A stretch of 45,180 bases of DNA from Rhodocyclaceae bacterium (GCA_018261935.1 JAGTRP010000026.1:1-45180); one strand, 5' to 3'; counted from the stretch's first letter, positions 10,457-21,638 are shown. Numbers and translations are program-made. The notes: generated by a model not told the origin, from the sequence alone.

Positions 10457-11392
10457 TTACAAGGCTGCTTGCAGTTCTTCGCGAGTGACGACGGCTGTCC
10501 CGAGCTTGCCGACCACGATGCCGGCGGCGACATTGGCGACCTGGATGGCTTCGGCCCAGTCGGCGCCCGACGCCAGCATGGCGGCCAGGGTGGCGATAAC
10601 CGTATCCCCAGCCCCGGAAACGTCGAACACTTCCCGGGCCTGGGCCGGCTGATGGACGGTCTGGCCGTCCCGGAACAGGGTCATGCCCTCTTCGCTGCGG
10701 GTCACCAGGAGGGCTTCCAGGCCGAGTTCCGCCCTTAGCGCCTGGGCTTTCCGGGTGAGTTCCTCCTCCGAGGACCAGCGCCCCACCACTTCCCGCAATT
10801 CGGAACGATTCGGCGTAATGACCGTGGCCCCGGCATACTTGCCATACTCGTCGCCCTTGGGGTCCACCAGCACCGGCTTGCCCGCTGCCTTGGCCAGGCA
10901 GATCATTTCGCTGATATGGGCCAGCCCGCCCTTGCCGTAGTCGGACAGGATGACGGCATCGCAGTTCGCGACGCGGCGCTCGAAATCCTGCAGCTTGGCC
11001 TGGAGGATCTCATGGGAAGGGGTTGTCTCGAAATCGATGCGCAGGAGTTGCTGCTGGCGGCCGATGACCCGCAGCTTCACCGTAGTATCGATCTGGGCAT
11101 CAACCTGGAGGCCGGCGTCGATCTCTCCATCGCCAAGCAGGCGGGCCAGGCTCCTGCCCGCCTCGTCATCCCCCACCACCGACAGCAGGGCCGTCCGGGC
11201 TCCCAGGGCCGCGGCATTGCGGGCCACGTTGGCGGCGCCCCCCAGCCGCTCCTCCAAACGCTCCACTTTCACCACCGGCACCGGCGCTTCCGGGGAGATG
11301 CGGCTCACCTCGCCGAACCAGTAGCGGTCGAGCATGACGTCGCCCACCACCAGCAGGCGGACGCCGGGCAGTTTTTCCAGAGCGCCCATCAT
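10457..11392 (-). CDS. hldE1: D-glycero-beta-D-manno-heptose-7-phosphate kinase (stand-alone HldE domain I)
   Basis: This PfkB/ribokinase-family enzyme phosphorylates heptose 7-phosphate to the 1,7-bisphosphate. Motifs are [11 protein letters not shown], the GG loop at 51-52, and FDVSGAGDT with catalytic Asp263. At 311 residues it covers only the kinase half. The nucleotidylyltransferase domain that E. coli HldE carries at its C-terminus is absent, so that step must be encoded elsewhere, as is usual in betaproteobacteria with separate rfaE1 and rfaE2. It overlaps ugd by 4 nt (ATGA). Confidence 0.9.
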   Translation of the reverse strand: MMGALEKLPGVRLLVVGDVMLDRYWFGEVSRISPEAPVPVVKVERLEERLGGAANVARNAAALGARTALLSVVGDDEAGRSLARLLGDGEIDAGLQVDAQIDTTVKLRVIGRQQQLLRIDFETTPSHEILQAKLQDFERRVANCDAVILSDYGKGGLAHISEMICLAKAAGKPVLVDPKGDEYGKYAGATVITPNRSELREVVGRWSSEEELTRKAQALRAELGLEALLVTRSEEGMTLFRDGQTVHQPAQAREVFDVSGAGDTVIATLAAMLASGADWAEAIQVANVAAGIVVGKLGTAVVTREELQAAL

Positions 11393-12708
11393 CGTCCGAT
11401 GGCGAGGTATTCGATACCGAGGCTGCGCACGAATTTGGGATCGTAGAGATTGCGGCCGTCGAAGATCACCGGGTGCTTGAGGTGGCCCTTGATAGCTTCG
11501 AAATCGGGACTCCTAAATTCCTTCCACTCGGTGACGATCACCAGGGCGTCCGCGCCTTCCAGAGCGGCCATGGGATTCTCGGCATACGTGAGGCGAGGCT
11601 CGTCGCCGAAAATCCGCTGGGTTTCGTGCATGGCCACCGGGTCGTAGGCGGTCACCGTGGCGCCGGCGGCGAAGAGATCGGCGATGAGCTCCCGGCTCGG
11701 AGCCTCCCGCATGTCGTCGGTGTTGGGCTTGAAGGCCAGTCCCCAGAGGGCGAAATGCTTGCCTTCCAGGTTGCCGAACCGGGCCTTGAGCTTCTTCGCG
11801 AGCAGATGCTTTTGGGCGTCGTTGGCCTCTTCCACGGCAGTGAGCACCTGCAGGGTGATGCCGGCATCGTCCTGGGCCGTCTTGATGAGGGCCTTCACGT
11901 CCTTGGGGAAGCAGGAACCGCCGTAGCCGCAGCCCGGGTAAAGGAAGTGGTAACCGATGCGGGGGTCGGAACCGATGCCCTGGCGCACCATCTCGATGTC
12001 GGCCCCCAGCTTCTCGGCCAGGTTGGCGAGCTCGTTCATGAAACTGATGCGGGTGGCCAGCATGGCGTTGGCGGCGTATTTGGTGAGTTCCGCGCTCTTC
12101 ACGTCGGTGATGATGAGGCGCTCGTGATTGCGCTGGAAGGGGGCGTAGAGGGCCCGCATGAGATGGATGGCCTGCTCGTCCTCGGCCCCGACCACGACGC
12201 GGTCCGGACGCATGAAATCGTCCACCGCCGCGCCTTCCTTGAGGAATTCGGGATTGGAGACAACGCTGTAGGGCACGGTGACCCCGCGCTTCGCGAGTTC
12301 GTCGGCCACCGCCGCCTTGACCTTGTCGGCGGTGCCCACCGGCACCGTGCTCTTGTCCACCACCACCTTGTAGTCGGTCATCAGCCGTCCGATGTTGCGG
12401 GCCGCGGCCAGGACGTACTGGAGGTCGGCGGAACCGTCCTCGTCGGGCGGGGTGCCGACGGCAATGAACTGGATGGTGCCGTGCTGGACGGCCTTCTCGA
12501 TGTCGGTGGTGAAGTGCAGGCGCCCCGCCGCCACGTTGCGCCGGACCATGTCCTGCAAGCCGGGCTCGAAAATGGGAATGCCGCCCTCTTCCAGGATGCG
12601 GATCTTCTCCGGATCGACGTCCAGGCACAGGACGTCGTTGCCCACTTCCGCCAAACAGGTCCCACTGACCAAACCGACATAGCCGGTGCCGACAACGGTG
12701 ATTTTCAT
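11389..12708 (-). CDS. ugd: UDP-glucose 6-dehydrogenase
   Basis: The enzyme oxidises UDP-glucose twice with NAD to give UDP-glucuronate. The N-terminal Rossmann motif is [10 protein letters not shown], and the catalytic cysteine is C266 in [14 protein letters not shown]. The central dimerisation and C-terminal UDP-binding domains are complete (439 residues). It sits 7 nt after lapB and overlaps the heptose kinase gene by 4 nt, so it is co-transcribed with LPS core genes. The product can feed uronate-containing LPS or exopolysaccharide. Confidence 0.95.
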   Translation of the reverse strand: MKITVVGTGYVGLVSGTCLAEVGNDVLCLDVDPEKIRILEEGGIPIFEPGLQDMVRRNVAAGRLHFTTDIEKAVQHGTIQFIAVGTPPDEDGSADLQYVLAAARNIGRLMTDYKVVVDKSTVPVGTADKVKAAVADELAKRGVTVPYSVVSNPEFLKEGAAVDDFMRPDRVVVGAEDEQAIHLMRALYAPFQRNHERLIITDVKSAELTKYAANAMLATRISFMNELANLAEKLGADIEMVRQGIGSDPRIGYHFLYPGCGYGGSCFPKDVKALIKTAQDDAGITLQVLTAVEEANDAQKHLLAKKLKARFGNLEGKHFALWGLAFKPNTDDMREAPSRELIADLFAAGATVTAYDPVAMHETQRIFGDEPRLTYAENPMAALEGADALVIVTEWKEFRSPDFEAIKGHLKHPVIFDGRNLYDPKFVRSLGIEYLAIGR

Positions 12709-12715
12709 GAATTTC

Positions 12716-13888
12716 CTACAGAGTTAGATCAAATTCTTCGCTACGCCGGGGCGGGTAGGTTTCCCAGCCGCCGCAGGCGGGGCAGCGCCAATAGAACTGG
12801 CGCGCCTTGAACCCGCAATTATCGCACTGATAGCGGGACAATCGCTTGGTATAGCCCTGGATGATGGTGCGCCCCAGCTCGATATCGGGGCGGCTCTCCG
12901 GCGCCGTGAGGGCCAGTCGGGCGCTCATGAGCTTTTCCAGGCCGAGCAGGGTCGGGTTGCGCTGCAACTCGTCCCGCACCAGGCGATAGGCCGATTCCGA
13001 GCCTTCGATTTCCAGAACCAGCTGATAGACCACCTCCAGCAAATCGAGGGACGGATAGTGCGCCAGATAGCCCCGCAGAAGCGCAATGCCCTCGTCCCGG
13101 TGATCGAGCTTGCGATAGGCCTCCAGAAGACGCTGGGCCACCAGGGACAGATAGGCCGGATCCTGTTGTTCGATGCGCTGCCAGGCTTCGATGGCCGCTT
13201 CCAGTTTACCTTCCTGTTGCAGGAGGTCGCCCTGCAGGAGGCTGGCCCGCACGCATTTGCGGTTCTGCTGCATGGCGCTTTCCAGGTATTCCCGGGCGGC
13301 ATCGGGCCTGGAGCGCATGATCTCGCCGGCCGCCAGTTCGCAGTAATACTCGGCCACTTCCTTCTGGGAAGCGGCACCGGGCAGCTCCCGGGCGATATCG
13401 ATGGCCTTCTGCCAGTCTTTCTCCAACTGGTAGATTTCCAGCAGGTTGCGCTTGGCCTCCTCTTCCAGGGGGGTGCCGAGGAGCCGGTTGAAGATTTCCT
13501 CCGCCCGGTCGAGCAGGCCGATCTTGAGATAGTCCTGGCCCAGTTCGGAAAGAGCCGTCAGGCGGAAACTGTCGTCCAGGTCGGCCCGATCGATCAGGTT
13601 CTGGTGCATCCGGATGGCCCGCTCGGTTTCGCCGCGGCGCCGGAAAAGATTGCCCAGGGCGAAATGGAGTTCCACCGTCTGGGGATCGATCTTCGCCACC
13701 TCCAGAAAGGAGTCGATGGCCTTGTCCGGCTGCTCGTTGAGGAGAAAGTTGAGGCCCTGGAAATAGGAACGGGGCAAGGCCCGGGACTCATGGACGACAT
13801 GCCGGATGTCGATGCGGGCCGCCGCCCAGCCCAGGCCGAAAAAGACCGGAATGAGCAGCAGCTGCCAGTATTCGAACAGATCGGTCAT
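12716..13888 (-). CDS. lapB: LPS assembly protein LapB (YciM)
   Basis: LapB is an inner-membrane TPR protein that works with FtsH to control LpxC and hence LPS synthesis. The first 20 residues form one membrane anchor ([17 protein letters not shown]). Residues about 50-340 are TPR helices. The C-terminus carries a rubredoxin-type metal site with two CxxC pairs (CDNCG and CPACG). Length is 390 residues, as expected. The start overlaps lapA by 4 nt. The location upstream of ugd and the heptose genes fits coordinated LPS production. Confidence 0.94.
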   Translation of the reverse strand: MTDLFEYWQLLLIPVFFGLGWAAARIDIRHVVHESRALPRSYFQGLNFLLNEQPDKAIDSFLEVAKIDPQTVELHFALGNLFRRRGETERAIRMHQNLIDRADLDDSFRLTALSELGQDYLKIGLLDRAEEIFNRLLGTPLEEEAKRNLLEIYQLEKDWQKAIDIARELPGAASQKEVAEYYCELAAGEIMRSRPDAAREYLESAMQQNRKCVRASLLQGDLLQQEGKLEAAIEAWQRIEQQDPAYLSLVAQRLLEAYRKLDHRDEGIALLRGYLAHYPSLDLLEVVYQLVLEIEGSESAYRLVRDELQRNPTLLGLEKLMSARLALTAPESRPDIELGRTIIQGYTKRLSRYQCDNCGFKARQFYWRCPACGGWETYPPRRSEEFDLTL

Positions 13889-14166
13889 GCGAGGGGAGGC
13901 GGCTCCACGGCCACCGGCGCCACCGGCTGATCGAGGTCACGCTTCAAGCGGGCGATTTCCCGGCGCTGCCGGAAAACCACGCCCAGCAGCGACAGGACGC
14001 CGAGCAGCGCACCGCCGGCGAAGAACGCCAGCAGGATGATGACCAGCGGCGCCTGCCAGATCTGGCCCAGAACGAAGCGCAGACTCACCGGCTCGGTATT
14101 CTGGGCAGCGAAGGCAAACAGGAACAGGAAGATGATGAGCCGAAGGGCCCAGGTCAGTATCTTCAT
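13885..14166 (-). CDS. lapA: LapA-domain (DUF1049) inner-membrane protein
   Basis: This small membrane protein has two hydrophobic segments, LRLIIFLFLFAFAAQN at the N-terminus and IILLAFFAGGALLGVLSLL in the middle. A charged tail follows (RQRREIARLKRD). This is the LapA layout, a partner of LapB in LPS assembly. Length is 93 residues. It is first in the lap-ugd-hld-cysM unit, directly downstream of a terminator that follows ihfB, so transcription of this unit either starts here or reads through. Confidence 0.88.
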   Translation of the reverse strand: MKILTWALRLIIFLFLFAFAAQNTEPVSLRFVLGQIWQAPLVIILLAFFAGGALLGVLSLLGVVFRQRREIARLKRDLDQPVAPVAVEPPPLA

Positions 14167-14180
14167 CAGATAAATTGCAG

Positions 14181-14208
14181 AAAAAAGGCGGTGACTCTCG
14201 CCACCGCC
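14181..14208 (-). terminator. Rho-independent terminator after ihfB
   Basis: On the minus strand there is a 7-bp stem GGCGGTG/CACCGCC with an 8-nt loop, followed by six T residues. It separates the rpsA-ihfB unit from lapA. Confidence 0.85.
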
Positions 14209-14239
14209 CCGAATCTACCACATTGGCTTAATGTGCGCC

Positions 14240-14524
14240 TCAGCTGGCCTTATCCACGCGCTCGCGCAGTTCCTTGCCGGCCTTGAAATGGGGAACCCAT
14301 TTAGCCGGCACGCTGACCTTGTCCCCCGACTTGGGGTTACGACCCGTGCGCGGCGGCCGGTAGTTGAGCGCAAAGCTGCCGAATCCGCGGATCTCGATGC
14401 GATCCCCGCGCACCAGGGCGTCGGACATCGCATCGAGAATCATCTTGACCGCAAAATCGGCATCCTTCGCCACCAACTGCGGAAAACGCTCCGCCAGTCG
14501 GGCGATGAGCTCGGATTTGGTCAT
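14240..14524 (-). CDS. ihfB: Integration host factor subunit beta
   Basis: IHF-beta is a nucleoid DNA-bending protein that works as a heterodimer with IhfA. The start [14 protein letters not shown], the DNA-arm region [22 protein letters not shown] and the end [11 protein letters not shown] are all characteristic. The ATG at 14524 is chosen; a TTG six bases upstream would add two residues. Length is 94 residues. It lies 13 nt after rpsA, the usual arrangement in proteobacteria. Confidence 0.96.
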   Translation of the reverse strand: MTKSELIARLAERFPQLVAKDADFAVKMILDAMSDALVRGDRIEIRGFGSFALNYRPPRTGRNPKSGDKVSVPAKWVPHFKAGKELRERVDKAS

Positions 14525-14537
14525 GCTCAAAGCCTTA

Positions 14538-16232
14538 TCAGCCTTGCTGGTTGAGCTTGGCCTTCAGCAGCGCCCCAAGGTTGGTGGTACCGGCAGCAGC
14601 GGAAGATTCGGCAGAGAACTTCTGCATGGCTTCGTGCTGTTCGGCTTGATCCTTCGCCTTGATGGACAGGTTGACACCACGGGTCTTGCGATCCACGTTG
14701 ATGATCATCGCCTCCACCTCGTCGCCGACCTTCAGATGCTGGGACAGGTCGTCGATACGGTCGCGGGAGAACTCGGAAGCCCGCAGGTAGCCCTCGGTGT
14801 CGCCGTCCAGGCCGACCACGGCGCCCCTGGCGTCCACGCTCTTCACGGTGCCGCGCACGATGCTGTTCTTCTCGTGGGTAGCGATGAAGTTGGTGTACGG
14901 GTCGCCTTCGAGCTGCTTGATGCCGAGGGAGATACGCTCCTTCTCGACGTCGATGCCGAGCACGACCGCCTCGACTTCGTCGCCCTTCTTGAAGTTGCGG
15001 ATGGCTTCCTCGCCGCTCTGGCTCCAGGACAGGTCGGACAGGTGAACCAGGCCGTCGATGCCGCCGGGCAGGCCGATGAAGATGCCGAAGTCGGTGATGG
15101 ACTTGATGGCGCCCTTCACCTTGTCGCCCTTCTTGTGGTTCATGGCGAAATCATCCCAGGGGTTGGCCATGCACTGCTTCATGCCCAGGGAGATGCGGCG
15201 GCGCTCCTCGTCGATTTCGAGGATCATGACTTCCACTTCGTCGCCGAGCTGGACCACCTTGGACGGATGAACGTTCTTGTTGGTCCAGTCCATTTCGGAG
15301 ACGTGCACCAGGCCTTCGATGCCCTGCTCGATCTCGACAAACGCACCGTAGTCGGTGAGGTTGGTGACCTTGCCGAACAGGCGGGTGCCGGACGGGTAGC
15401 GACGGGCGATGCCGACCCACGGATCTTCGCCGAGCTGCTTGAGGCCCAGGGAGACGCGGTTCTTCTCGGCGTCGAACTTGAGGATCTTGGCGGTGACTTC
15501 GTCGCCCACGGCGAGCACTTCGCTCGGGTGGCGGACACGGCGCCAAGCCAGGTCGGTGATGTGCAGCAGGCCGTCGATGCCGCCCAGGTCCACGAACGCA
15601 CCGTAGTCGGTGATGTTCTTGACGATACCCTTGACGGTGGTGCCTTCCTTGAGGTTTTCGAGCAGCTTCTCGCGCTCGACATCAGCGGTGGCTTCCAGCA
15701 CGGCACGGCGGGACATCACGACGTTGTTGCGCTTGCGGTCCAGCTTGATGACCTTGAATTCGAGGGTCTTGCCTTCGTACGGGGTGGTGTCCTTGACCGG
15801 ACGCATATCCACCAGGGAGCCCGGCAGGAAGGCGCGCACGCCGTTGGACATGACGGTGAGACCGCCCTTGACCTTGCCGGTGATGGTGCCGGTGACCAGG
15901 GTATTGTCGTTGAGGGCCTGCTCCAGGAAGTTCCAGGCGGCGATGCGCTTGGCGCGATCGCGGCTCAAGCGGGTGGCACCGTAGCCGTCTTCCAGCATTT
16001 CGATGGCGACCTGAACGAAATCGCCGGGCTTGACTTCGATTTCGCCCTGGTCGTTGAGGAATTCCTCGATGGCGACGTAGGATTCAGACTTCAGGCCGGC
16101 ATTGACCACGACAAAATTGTGATCGACCAACACCACCTCGGCGGTGATGACTTCGCCTTGACGCATTTCCTGGCGAGCCAGGCTTTCTTCAAAAAGTTGA
16201 GCAAAAGATTCCATTACGGAGAGGACTTTCAT
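14538..16232 (-). CDS. rpsA: 30S ribosomal protein S1
   Basis: S1 binds mRNA on the small ribosomal subunit and is needed to start translation of structured or weakly ribosome-bound mRNAs. The protein has six S1 OB-fold repeats; the later ones show the motifs GFGIFIGL-like [10 protein letters not shown] and [17 protein letters not shown]. Length is 564 residues. The start could be ATG 16232 or ATG 16214 ([12 protein letters not shown]); neither has a clear Shine-Dalgarno sequence, which is common for rpsA. The leader contains hairpins, listed separately. Confidence 0.96.
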   Translation of the reverse strand: MKVLSVMESFAQLFEESLARQEMRQGEVITAEVVLVDHNFVVVNAGLKSESYVAIEEFLNDQGEIEVKPGDFVQVAIEMLEDGYGATRLSRDRAKRIAAWNFLEQALNDNTLVTGTITGKVKGGLTVMSNGVRAFLPGSLVDMRPVKDTTPYEGKTLEFKVIKLDRKRNNVVMSRRAVLEATADVEREKLLENLKEGTTVKGIVKNITDYGAFVDLGGIDGLLHITDLAWRRVRHPSEVLAVGDEVTAKILKFDAEKNRVSLGLKQLGEDPWVGIARRYPSGTRLFGKVTNLTDYGAFVEIEQGIEGLVHVSEMDWTNKNVHPSKVVQLGDEVEVMILEIDEERRRISLGMKQCMANPWDDFAMNHKKGDKVKGAIKSITDFGIFIGLPGGIDGLVHLSDLSWSQSGEEAIRNFKKGDEVEAVVLGIDVEKERISLGIKQLEGDPYTNFIATHEKNSIVRGTVKSVDARGAVVGLDGDTEGYLRASEFSRDRIDDLSQHLKVGDEVEAMIINVDRKTRGVNLSIKAKDQAEQHEAMQKFSAESSAAAGTTNLGALLKAKLNQQG

Positions 16233-16287
16233 GCCGCGTTGCTGCGGCGGTTAATTGAACATTGCTGCCGGAGGGGAACCGGCAGCA
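16233..16287 (-). promoter_or_regulatory. Structured rpsA leader with two hairpins
   Basis: The 85-nt cmk-rpsA spacer holds a strong hairpin at 16263-16287 (9-bp arms TGCTGCCGG/CCGGCAGCA, 7-nt loop). A smaller one, CCGC-AGCAAC-GCGG, sits directly before the rpsA ATG. No T-run follows either. In E. coli the rpsA leader folds into hairpins and mediates S1 autoregulation; a similar role here is inference. Confidence 0.5.
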
Positions 16288-16317
16288 CCCATTACTTTGA
16301 CTGCCTTTTGGCAATCT

Positions 16318-18249
16318 TTACTGCAAAGCCGATTCACTCCAGGCCAACACCTGCCCCACCGCCTGTTCGATGGAAAGCGGGGTCGTGTCGAGCAAGAGTG
16401 CATCTACCCCCTGCTGCAGAGGTGCCACGCTACGGCGGGAATCCCGCTCGTCACGCTGGCGCAAATCCAGCAAAAGGTCGTTGAGGTTAGCAGACAATCC
16501 TTTTTCCATCAACTGTTTATAGCGGCGCTCTGCCCTCGCCTCGGGGCTCGCCGTCAGGAACACCTTGAGGATGGAGCGGGGAAAGACCACCGAGCCCATG
16601 TCGCGGCCGTCCGCCACCAGTCCCGGCGCCCGGTTGAAGGCCCGCTGGCGGAAAAGCAATGCCGTGCGGACGGCGGGCAGGGCCGCCACCCGCGAGGCCC
16701 CGGCGGAAATCTCTTCGGTGCGGATGGCATCCCCCACCTCTTCGCCGGCCAGGCGCACCGAAGTCTCGGTAAAAATCACGTCCAGGCCGGCCGCCACGGC
16801 CGCCACGCCTGCCTCGTCGTCCCAGGCCACCCCGGCGCGCTGGGCCGCCAGGGCGGTCAAGCGGTAGAGGGCGCCGGAATCCAGATAATGGAACCCCAGT
16901 GCCGCCGCCACCCGGGCTGCCACCGTCCCTTTGCCGGAAGCCGAAGGGCCGTCGATGGAAATGACCGGCGCCTCCCGGGTGACGGAAGCCAAGGCCCCGA
17001 AATAGTCCGGGAAAGTCTTGGCGACACACCGGGGATCGTTGATCCGGACCGGCGTCCCGCAGGCGGCCAGGGAAAAGCACATGGCCATGCGGTGATCGTC
17101 GTAGGTATCGATGACTGCGGGCTTGAGAAGGGCCGGGGTCACCCGAATGAAGTCCGCCCCCTCTTCAACCTCGGCACCGAGCTTGCGCAGCTCGATCGCC
17201 ATGGCGGCGATGCGGTCGGTCTCCTTGACCCGCCAGCTGGCGATATTGCGCAAGGTCGTCGTGCCCCTGGCAAACAGCGCAGCCGTCGCCAGGGTCATGG
17301 CGGCGTCGGGAATATGATTGCAGTCGAGATCGATGGCCGTGAGGCCTCCCGAGGGAGCCCGGGCCTCGATCCAGTTCGCCCCCATCTCGATGACAGCCCC
17401 CATCCGGGCAAGGGCCTCGGCAAAGCGCACATCCCCCTGGATGGAATCCCGCCCGACGCCCTCGACCCGCACCGGGCCGCCGCCGATGGCGCCCAGGGCC
17501 AGGAAATAGGAGGCCGACGAAGCGTCCCCTTCGACGTAGATGGTTCCCGGCGAGACATAGCGGCTACCGGCCGGCACCCGGAAGCGCTGCCGGCCTTCCC
17601 GCTCCACCACCACGCCGAAGCGCTTCATGGTGGCCAGGGTGATCTCGATATAGGGCTTGGAGATCAATTCGCCCACCACTTCCACGGTCGCCTCCACGCC
17701 GGTCAGCGGAAGCGCCATCAGCAACCCGGTCAAGAACTGGCTGGAAACATCGCCCCGCACCCGCACCACGCCGCCGGAATGGATGGCCGCTGGCTTGAGA
17801 TGCAGCGGCGGATAGCCGTCATTTTCCAGATAGGTGATATCGGCACCGAGCTGGCGCAAGCCATCCACCAGGTCGCCAATGGGGCGCTCGTGCATGCGGG
17901 CCACGCCCTTGAGGACATAATCCCCCCCAGCCAGGGCCAGGGCCGCGGTCAGGGGCCGGAAGGCGGTGCCAGCGTTGCCCAGGAACAACTCAGCCTGGCG
18001 AATCGGAAAACGTCCACCGCAGCCGCCGATGCGCCAGTTGTCGCCTCCCAGGTGGGTCACGCCGACCCCCAGGGTTTTCAGGGCATCGAGCATGCGCTCG
18101 GTGTCGTCGGAAGCCAGCAGGTCCCGGACCTCTGTTTCACCGTCGGCCAGGGCGGACAGCAGCAGGACGCGGTTGGAAATGCTCTTGGAACCCGGCAGAC
18201 GCACGGTGCCGGCGGCCGACAGGATTTGGGGGAGATCGAGAAAGGTCAA
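16318..18249 (-). CDS. aroA-cmk: Bifunctional EPSP synthase / cytidylate kinase (AroA-Cmk fusion)
   Basis: One continuous 643-residue frame joins two enzymes. Residues 1 to about 423 are 3-phosphoshikimate 1-carboxyvinyltransferase ([16 protein letters not shown] at the N-terminus; [15 protein letters not shown]). It makes EPSP for chorismate synthesis. From about 427 the cytidylate kinase part begins with the P-loop [13 protein letters not shown] and continues with YLDSGALYR and [11 protein letters not shown]. It phosphorylates CMP and dCMP. These genes are usually adjacent in proteobacteria, and fused forms are known. It lies between rfbC and rpsA. Confidence 0.94.
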   Translation of the reverse strand: MTFLDLPQILSAAGTVRLPGSKSISNRVLLLSALADGETEVRDLLASDDTERMLDALKTLGVGVTHLGGDNWRIGGCGGRFPIRQAELFLGNAGTAFRPLTAALALAGGDYVLKGVARMHERPIGDLVDGLRQLGADITYLENDGYPPLHLKPAAIHSGGVVRVRGDVSSQFLTGLLMALPLTGVEATVEVVGELISKPYIEITLATMKRFGVVVEREGRQRFRVPAGSRYVSPGTIYVEGDASSASYFLALGAIGGGPVRVEGVGRDSIQGDVRFAEALARMGAVIEMGANWIEARAPSGGLTAIDLDCNHIPDAAMTLATAALFARGTTTLRNIASWRVKETDRIAAMAIELRKLGAEVEEGADFIRVTPALLKPAVIDTYDDHRMAMCFSLAACGTPVRINDPRCVAKTFPDYFGALASVTREAPVISIDGPSASGKGTVAARVAAALGFHYLDSGALYRLTALAAQRAGVAWDDEAGVAAVAAGLDVIFTETSVRLAGEEVGDAIRTEEISAGASRVAALPAVRTALLFRQRAFNRAPGLVADGRDMGSVVFPRSILKVFLTASPEARAERRYKQLMEKGLSANLNDLLLDLRQRDERDSRRSVAPLQQGVDALLLDTTPLSIEQAVGQVLAWSESALQ

Positions 18250-18272
18250 AAGGTCACCACTGAATGCCGAAA

Positions 18273-18818
18273 TTATTCGAATACTGCCGCTTCGCCCAGG
18301 GAGAAGCCCTGGCGGTCCTTGGCCGACAGGGCGGGCGGCCCTTCGACGGGCCAGGAAACGCCGATGGCCGGATCGTCCCAGGCGATGCAGCGTTCATGCT
18401 CGGGAAAGTAGTAATCGGTGGTCTTGTAGAGGAATTCCGCCGTTTCGGAGAGCACCAGGAAGCCATGGGCGAAGCCCGGCGGAATCCAGAGCTGGCGCTT
18501 GTTCTCGGCGGAGAGTTCCACCGCCGCGTGCTGTCCGAAGGTGGGTGACGAGCGGCGGATATCCACCGACACGTCGAACACCGCCCCCTGGATAACCCGC
18601 ACCAGCTTGCCCTGGGGATGCTGAATCTGGTAGTGGAGGCCCCGCAGGACATTGCGGGCGCTTTTCGAGTGGTTGTCCTGGACGAATTCCACGTCGAGCC
18701 CCGTGGCGACCTGAAAGGCCTTCTTGTTGTAGCTTTCGAAGAAGAAACCCCGGTCGTCGCCGAAAATCTTCGGCTCCAGGATCTGCACTTCGGGAATGGC
18801 GGTCGGTGTCGCTTGCAT
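18273..18818 (-). CDS. rfbC: dTDP-4-dehydrorhamnose 3,5-epimerase
   Basis: This cupin-fold epimerase converts dTDP-4-keto-6-deoxyglucose to dTDP-4-keto-L-rhamnose. Motifs are [21 protein letters not shown] with catalytic His62, and PPGFAHGF. Length is 181 residues. Its ATG overlaps the rfbA stop by one base (TGATG). It is the third gene of an rfbBAC set; the reductase gene rfbD that normally completes L-rhamnose synthesis is not here. Confidence 0.95.
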   Translation of the reverse strand: MQATPTAIPEVQILEPKIFGDDRGFFFESYNKKAFQVATGLDVEFVQDNHSKSARNVLRGLHYQIQHPQGKLVRVIQGAVFDVSVDIRRSSPTFGQHAAVELSAENKRQLWIPPGFAHGFLVLSETAEFLYKTTDYYFPEHERCIAWDDPAIGVSWPVEGPPALSAKDRQGFSLGEAAVFE

Positions 18819-19699
18819 CAGAACACCCTCTCTTTCAGCACGTCCATCAGGTACTGCCCATAGGGGTTCTTCAGCATGGGCCGGGCCAGGGCCTCGAGTT
18901 TCCCTGCATCGATGTAGCCCATGCGGTAGGCGATTTCCTCGGGACAGGCGACCTTCAGGCCCTGGCGCTTCTCGATGGTGGCGATAAACTGGCTGGCGTC
19001 CAGCAGACTCTCGTGGGTGCCGGTATCGAGCCAGGCGTGGCCGCGGCCCATGACCACCACCTTGAGGGCATCCATTTCCAGGTAGATGCGGTTCAAGTCG
19101 GTAATTTCCAGCTCCCCCCGGGCCGAGGGCTGCAGCTCCCGAGCCAGATCCGTCACCTGCTGGTCGTAGAAGTAGAGGCCGGTCACCGCGTAATTGGATT
19201 TGGGGACCTTGGGCTTCTCTTCCAGGCTCACCGCCCGGCCGCCGGCGTCGAATTCCACCACGCCGTAGCGCTCCGGGTCATTGACGTGATAGGCGAAGAC
19301 GGTGGCGCCAGCCTCCTGCCGGCTGGCCGCCTGCAAGTCGTTCGCGAATTCGTGGCCGTAGAAGATGTTGTCCCCCAGGACCAGGGCGCTGGGATTCCCC
19401 CCGACGAAGTCGCGGCCGATGATGAAGGCCTGGGCCAGGCCGTCCGGGCTCGGCTGCACCGCGTACTGGAGGTTCAGCCCCCACTGGCTGCCGTCCCCCA
19501 GGAGCTGCTCGAAGCGCGGCGTGTCCTGGGGGGTGGAGATGACGAGGATGTCCCGGATCCCGGCGAGCATCAGGGTGCTCAGGGGATAGTAGATCATCGG
19601 CTTGTCGTGGATGGGCAGGAGCTGCTTCGAGACGGCCAAAGTCACCGGGTAGAGCCGGGTGCCGGAACCGCCGGCGAGGATGATGCCTTTGCGGGTCAT
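18818..19699 (-). CDS. rfbA: Glucose-1-phosphate thymidylyltransferase
   Basis: RfbA joins dTTP and glucose-1-phosphate to make dTDP-glucose. The nucleotide-binding loop is [13 protein letters not shown], followed by [17 protein letters not shown]. The frame extends upstream to 19786, but ATG 19699 gives the normal 293-residue length. It overlaps rfbB by 4 nt and rfbC by 1 nt, so the three are translated as a coupled unit. Confidence 0.95.
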   Translation of the reverse strand: MTRKGIILAGGSGTRLYPVTLAVSKQLLPIHDKPMIYYPLSTLMLAGIRDILVISTPQDTPRFEQLLGDGSQWGLNLQYAVQPSPDGLAQAFIIGRDFVGGNPSALVLGDNIFYGHEFANDLQAASRQEAGATVFAYHVNDPERYGVVEFDAGGRAVSLEEKPKVPKSNYAVTGLYFYDQQVTDLARELQPSARGELEITDLNRIYLEMDALKVVVMGRGHAWLDTGTHESLLDASQFIATIEKRQGLKVACPEEIAYRMGYIDAGKLEALARPMLKNPYGQYLMDVLKERVF

Positions 19700-20760
19700 T
19701 GCTTGCCTCCGTATTGGGTCTCCAGCCATTGCCGGTAGGCGCCGCTGGTGACGTTCTCCACCCAGCCCGGGTGGTCCAGGTACCACTGCACGGTCTTCCG
19801 GATGCCGGTCTCGAAGGTTTCCGCCGGCTTCCAGCCCAGCTCCCGCTCCAGTTTGCCGGCGTCGATGGCGTAGCGCCGGTCGTGGCCGGGGCGGTCCTTG
19901 ACGTAGGTGATCTGGGCGGCATACGACTGACCGTCCGCCCGGGGCTTCAGTTCATCCAGGATGGCGCACAGGGTCTGCACCACGTCCAGGTTGGCCTTCT
20001 CGTTCCAGCCGCCGACGTTGTAGGTCTCCCCGACCCGGCCGGCTTCCAGCACCCGGCGGATGGCGCTGCAGTGGTCCTTGACGTAGAGCCAGTCCCGGAT
20101 CTGCTGGCCATCGCCGTAGATGGGCAGGGGCTTACCCTGGAGGGCGTTGTGGATCACCAGCGGGATGAGTTTTTCCGGAAAATGGTAGGGGCCGTAGTTG
20201 TTGGAGCAGTTGGTGGTCAAGACCGGCAGTCCGTAGGTGTGGTGGTAGGCCCGCACCAGATGGTCGCTCGCCGCCTTGCTGGCCGAGTACGGGCTGTTGG
20301 GCTCGTAGCGATTCGTCTCCCTGAAAGCCGGGTCATCCTTCCCCAGGGAACCGTAGACCTCGTCGGTGGAGACATGCAGGCAGCGGAAGGCCGTCTTCTC
20401 CGCCTCGGGCAGGCCGTTCCAGTAGGCCCGCACCGCTTCCAGCAGCCGGAAGGTGCCGACGATGTTGGTCTGGATGAAATCTTCCGGGCCGTGGATGGAG
20501 CGGTCCACGTGGGATTCGGCGGCGAAATTCACCACCGCCCGGGGGCGGTGTTCGGCCAGGAGCCGGGCCACGAGATCGGCGTCGCCGATGTCGCCCTGGA
20601 TGAAGACGTGCCGGGGATCGGCCGCGAGGCTCGCGAGGTTCTCCCGGTTGCCGGCGTAGGTCAGCTTGTCCAGATTCACCACCGGCTCGTCGTTCTCCGC
20701 GAGCCAGTCCAACACGAAATTGCTGCCGATGAAGCCTGCACCGCCTGTCACGAGAATCAT
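19696..20760 (-). CDS. rfbB: dTDP-glucose 4,6-dehydratase
   Basis: RfbB converts dTDP-glucose to dTDP-4-keto-6-deoxyglucose with tightly bound NAD. Motifs are [11 protein letters not shown], the catalytic T132-D133-E134 triad in STDEVYG, and Y158/K162 in PYSASK. Length is 354 residues. Its start overlaps the tyrA stop by 4 nt (ATGA), so the sugar genes are fused tightly into the aromatic amino-acid operon. Confidence 0.95.
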   Translation of the reverse strand: MILVTGGAGFIGSNFVLDWLAENDEPVVNLDKLTYAGNRENLASLAADPRHVFIQGDIGDADLVARLLAEHRPRAVVNFAAESHVDRSIHGPEDFIQTNIVGTFRLLEAVRAYWNGLPEAEKTAFRCLHVSTDEVYGSLGKDDPAFRETNRYEPNSPYSASKAASDHLVRAYHHTYGLPVLTTNCSNNYGPYHFPEKLIPLVIHNALQGKPLPIYGDGQQIRDWLYVKDHCSAIRRVLEAGRVGETYNVGGWNEKANLDVVQTLCAILDELKPRADGQSYAAQITYVKDRPGHDRRYAIDAGKLERELGWKPAETFETGIRKTVQWYLDHPGWVENVTSGAYRQWLETQYGGKQ

Positions 20761-21638
20761 GCTTCCCCCAATTTTCCGTCTGCCCAGGCACGCCGTGCTG
20801 CCCGGGCCGAACCAAAGACTTCCTCCAGGTAGCGGCCATCGCCCTCGGCCAGGGCCCGCCTCAGTCCGTCCAATTGACGGCTATAGCCGTCCAGTTCCGT
20901 CATCAAGGCATCCCGGTTGGCCAAGCAGATATCCCGCCACATTTCGGGATGGCTGGCGGCGATGCGGGTGAAGTCGCGGAATCCGGAAGCCGCGAAGGTG
21001 AAGTATGTTTCCGCATCCTCCCGCACCGCCAGGTCATGGACCAGGGCGAAGGACAGCAGGTGCGGCAGGTGGCTGACGGCGGCGAACACCCGGTCATGGG
21101 TTTCCGGCGTCAATTCATAGACGTCGGCACCGCACAGGGACCAGGCGAGCTTGACCCGGTCCAGGGCATCGTCGCTGTTTTCCGGCAGGGGCGTGACCAC
21201 CACCTTCTTACCCCGGTAGAGATCGGAACGGGCGGCGGCCGGACCGCTGTTTTCGGCGCCGGCGATGGGATGGGCGGGGACGAACTGGGCGATGCGCTCG
21301 CCCAGGACGGCGCGGGCTGCGGCCACCACGTCCCCCTTGGTGCTGCCGCCATCGGTGATGACGGTCCGGGGGCCGAGGTAAGGCAGGATACGGGACAGGA
21401 TATCGCGCATCTGCGCCACCGGCGTGGCGATCAGGATGAGGTCCGCATCGCCGATTTCATGGGCCGGGTTGATGCCGGCCCGGTCGATGACCCCCAATTC
21501 CTGGGCTGCCTTCAGGGTCGCGGGGGTACGGCCGAAGCCCACCACATCCTCCACTGCCCCGGCGGCCTTGAGCCCGAGGGCAAAGGAACCGCCGATCAGT
21601 CCGGCGCCAAAAACGACGACCTTACCGAACTCCGGCAT
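20757..21638 (-). CDS. tyrA: Prephenate dehydrogenase
   Basis: TyrA oxidises and decarboxylates prephenate to 4-hydroxyphenylpyruvate for tyrosine synthesis. The NAD-binding loop is [15 protein letters not shown] near the N-terminus. The segment [14 protein letters not shown] contains the conserved active-site histidine region. Length is 293 residues, without a chorismate mutase or ACT domain. It begins directly after the hisC stop (no gap) and is followed, with a 4-nt overlap, by rfbB where related genomes usually have aroA. Confidence 0.93.
   Translation of the reverse strand: MPEFGKVVVFGAGLIGGSFALGLKAAGAVEDVVGFGRTPATLKAAQELGVIDRAGINPAHEIGDADLILIATPVAQMRDILSRILPYLGPRTVITDGGSTKGDVVAAARAVLGERIAQFVPAHPIAGAENSGPAAARSDLYRGKKVVVTPLPENSDDALDRVKLAWSLCGADVYELTPETHDRVFAAVSHLPHLLSFALVHDLAVREDAETYFTFAASGFRDFTRIAASHPEMWRDICLANRDALMTELDGYSRQLDGLRRALAEGDGRYLEEVFGSARAARRAWADGKLGEA

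Noticed and set aside
14364-18411. Very long plus-strand open frames (about 700 codons each) opposite rpsA and aroA-cmk
   Set aside because: They are antisense to recognisable enzymes, show no family features, and arise because G+C-rich coding DNA has few stops on the opposite strand.
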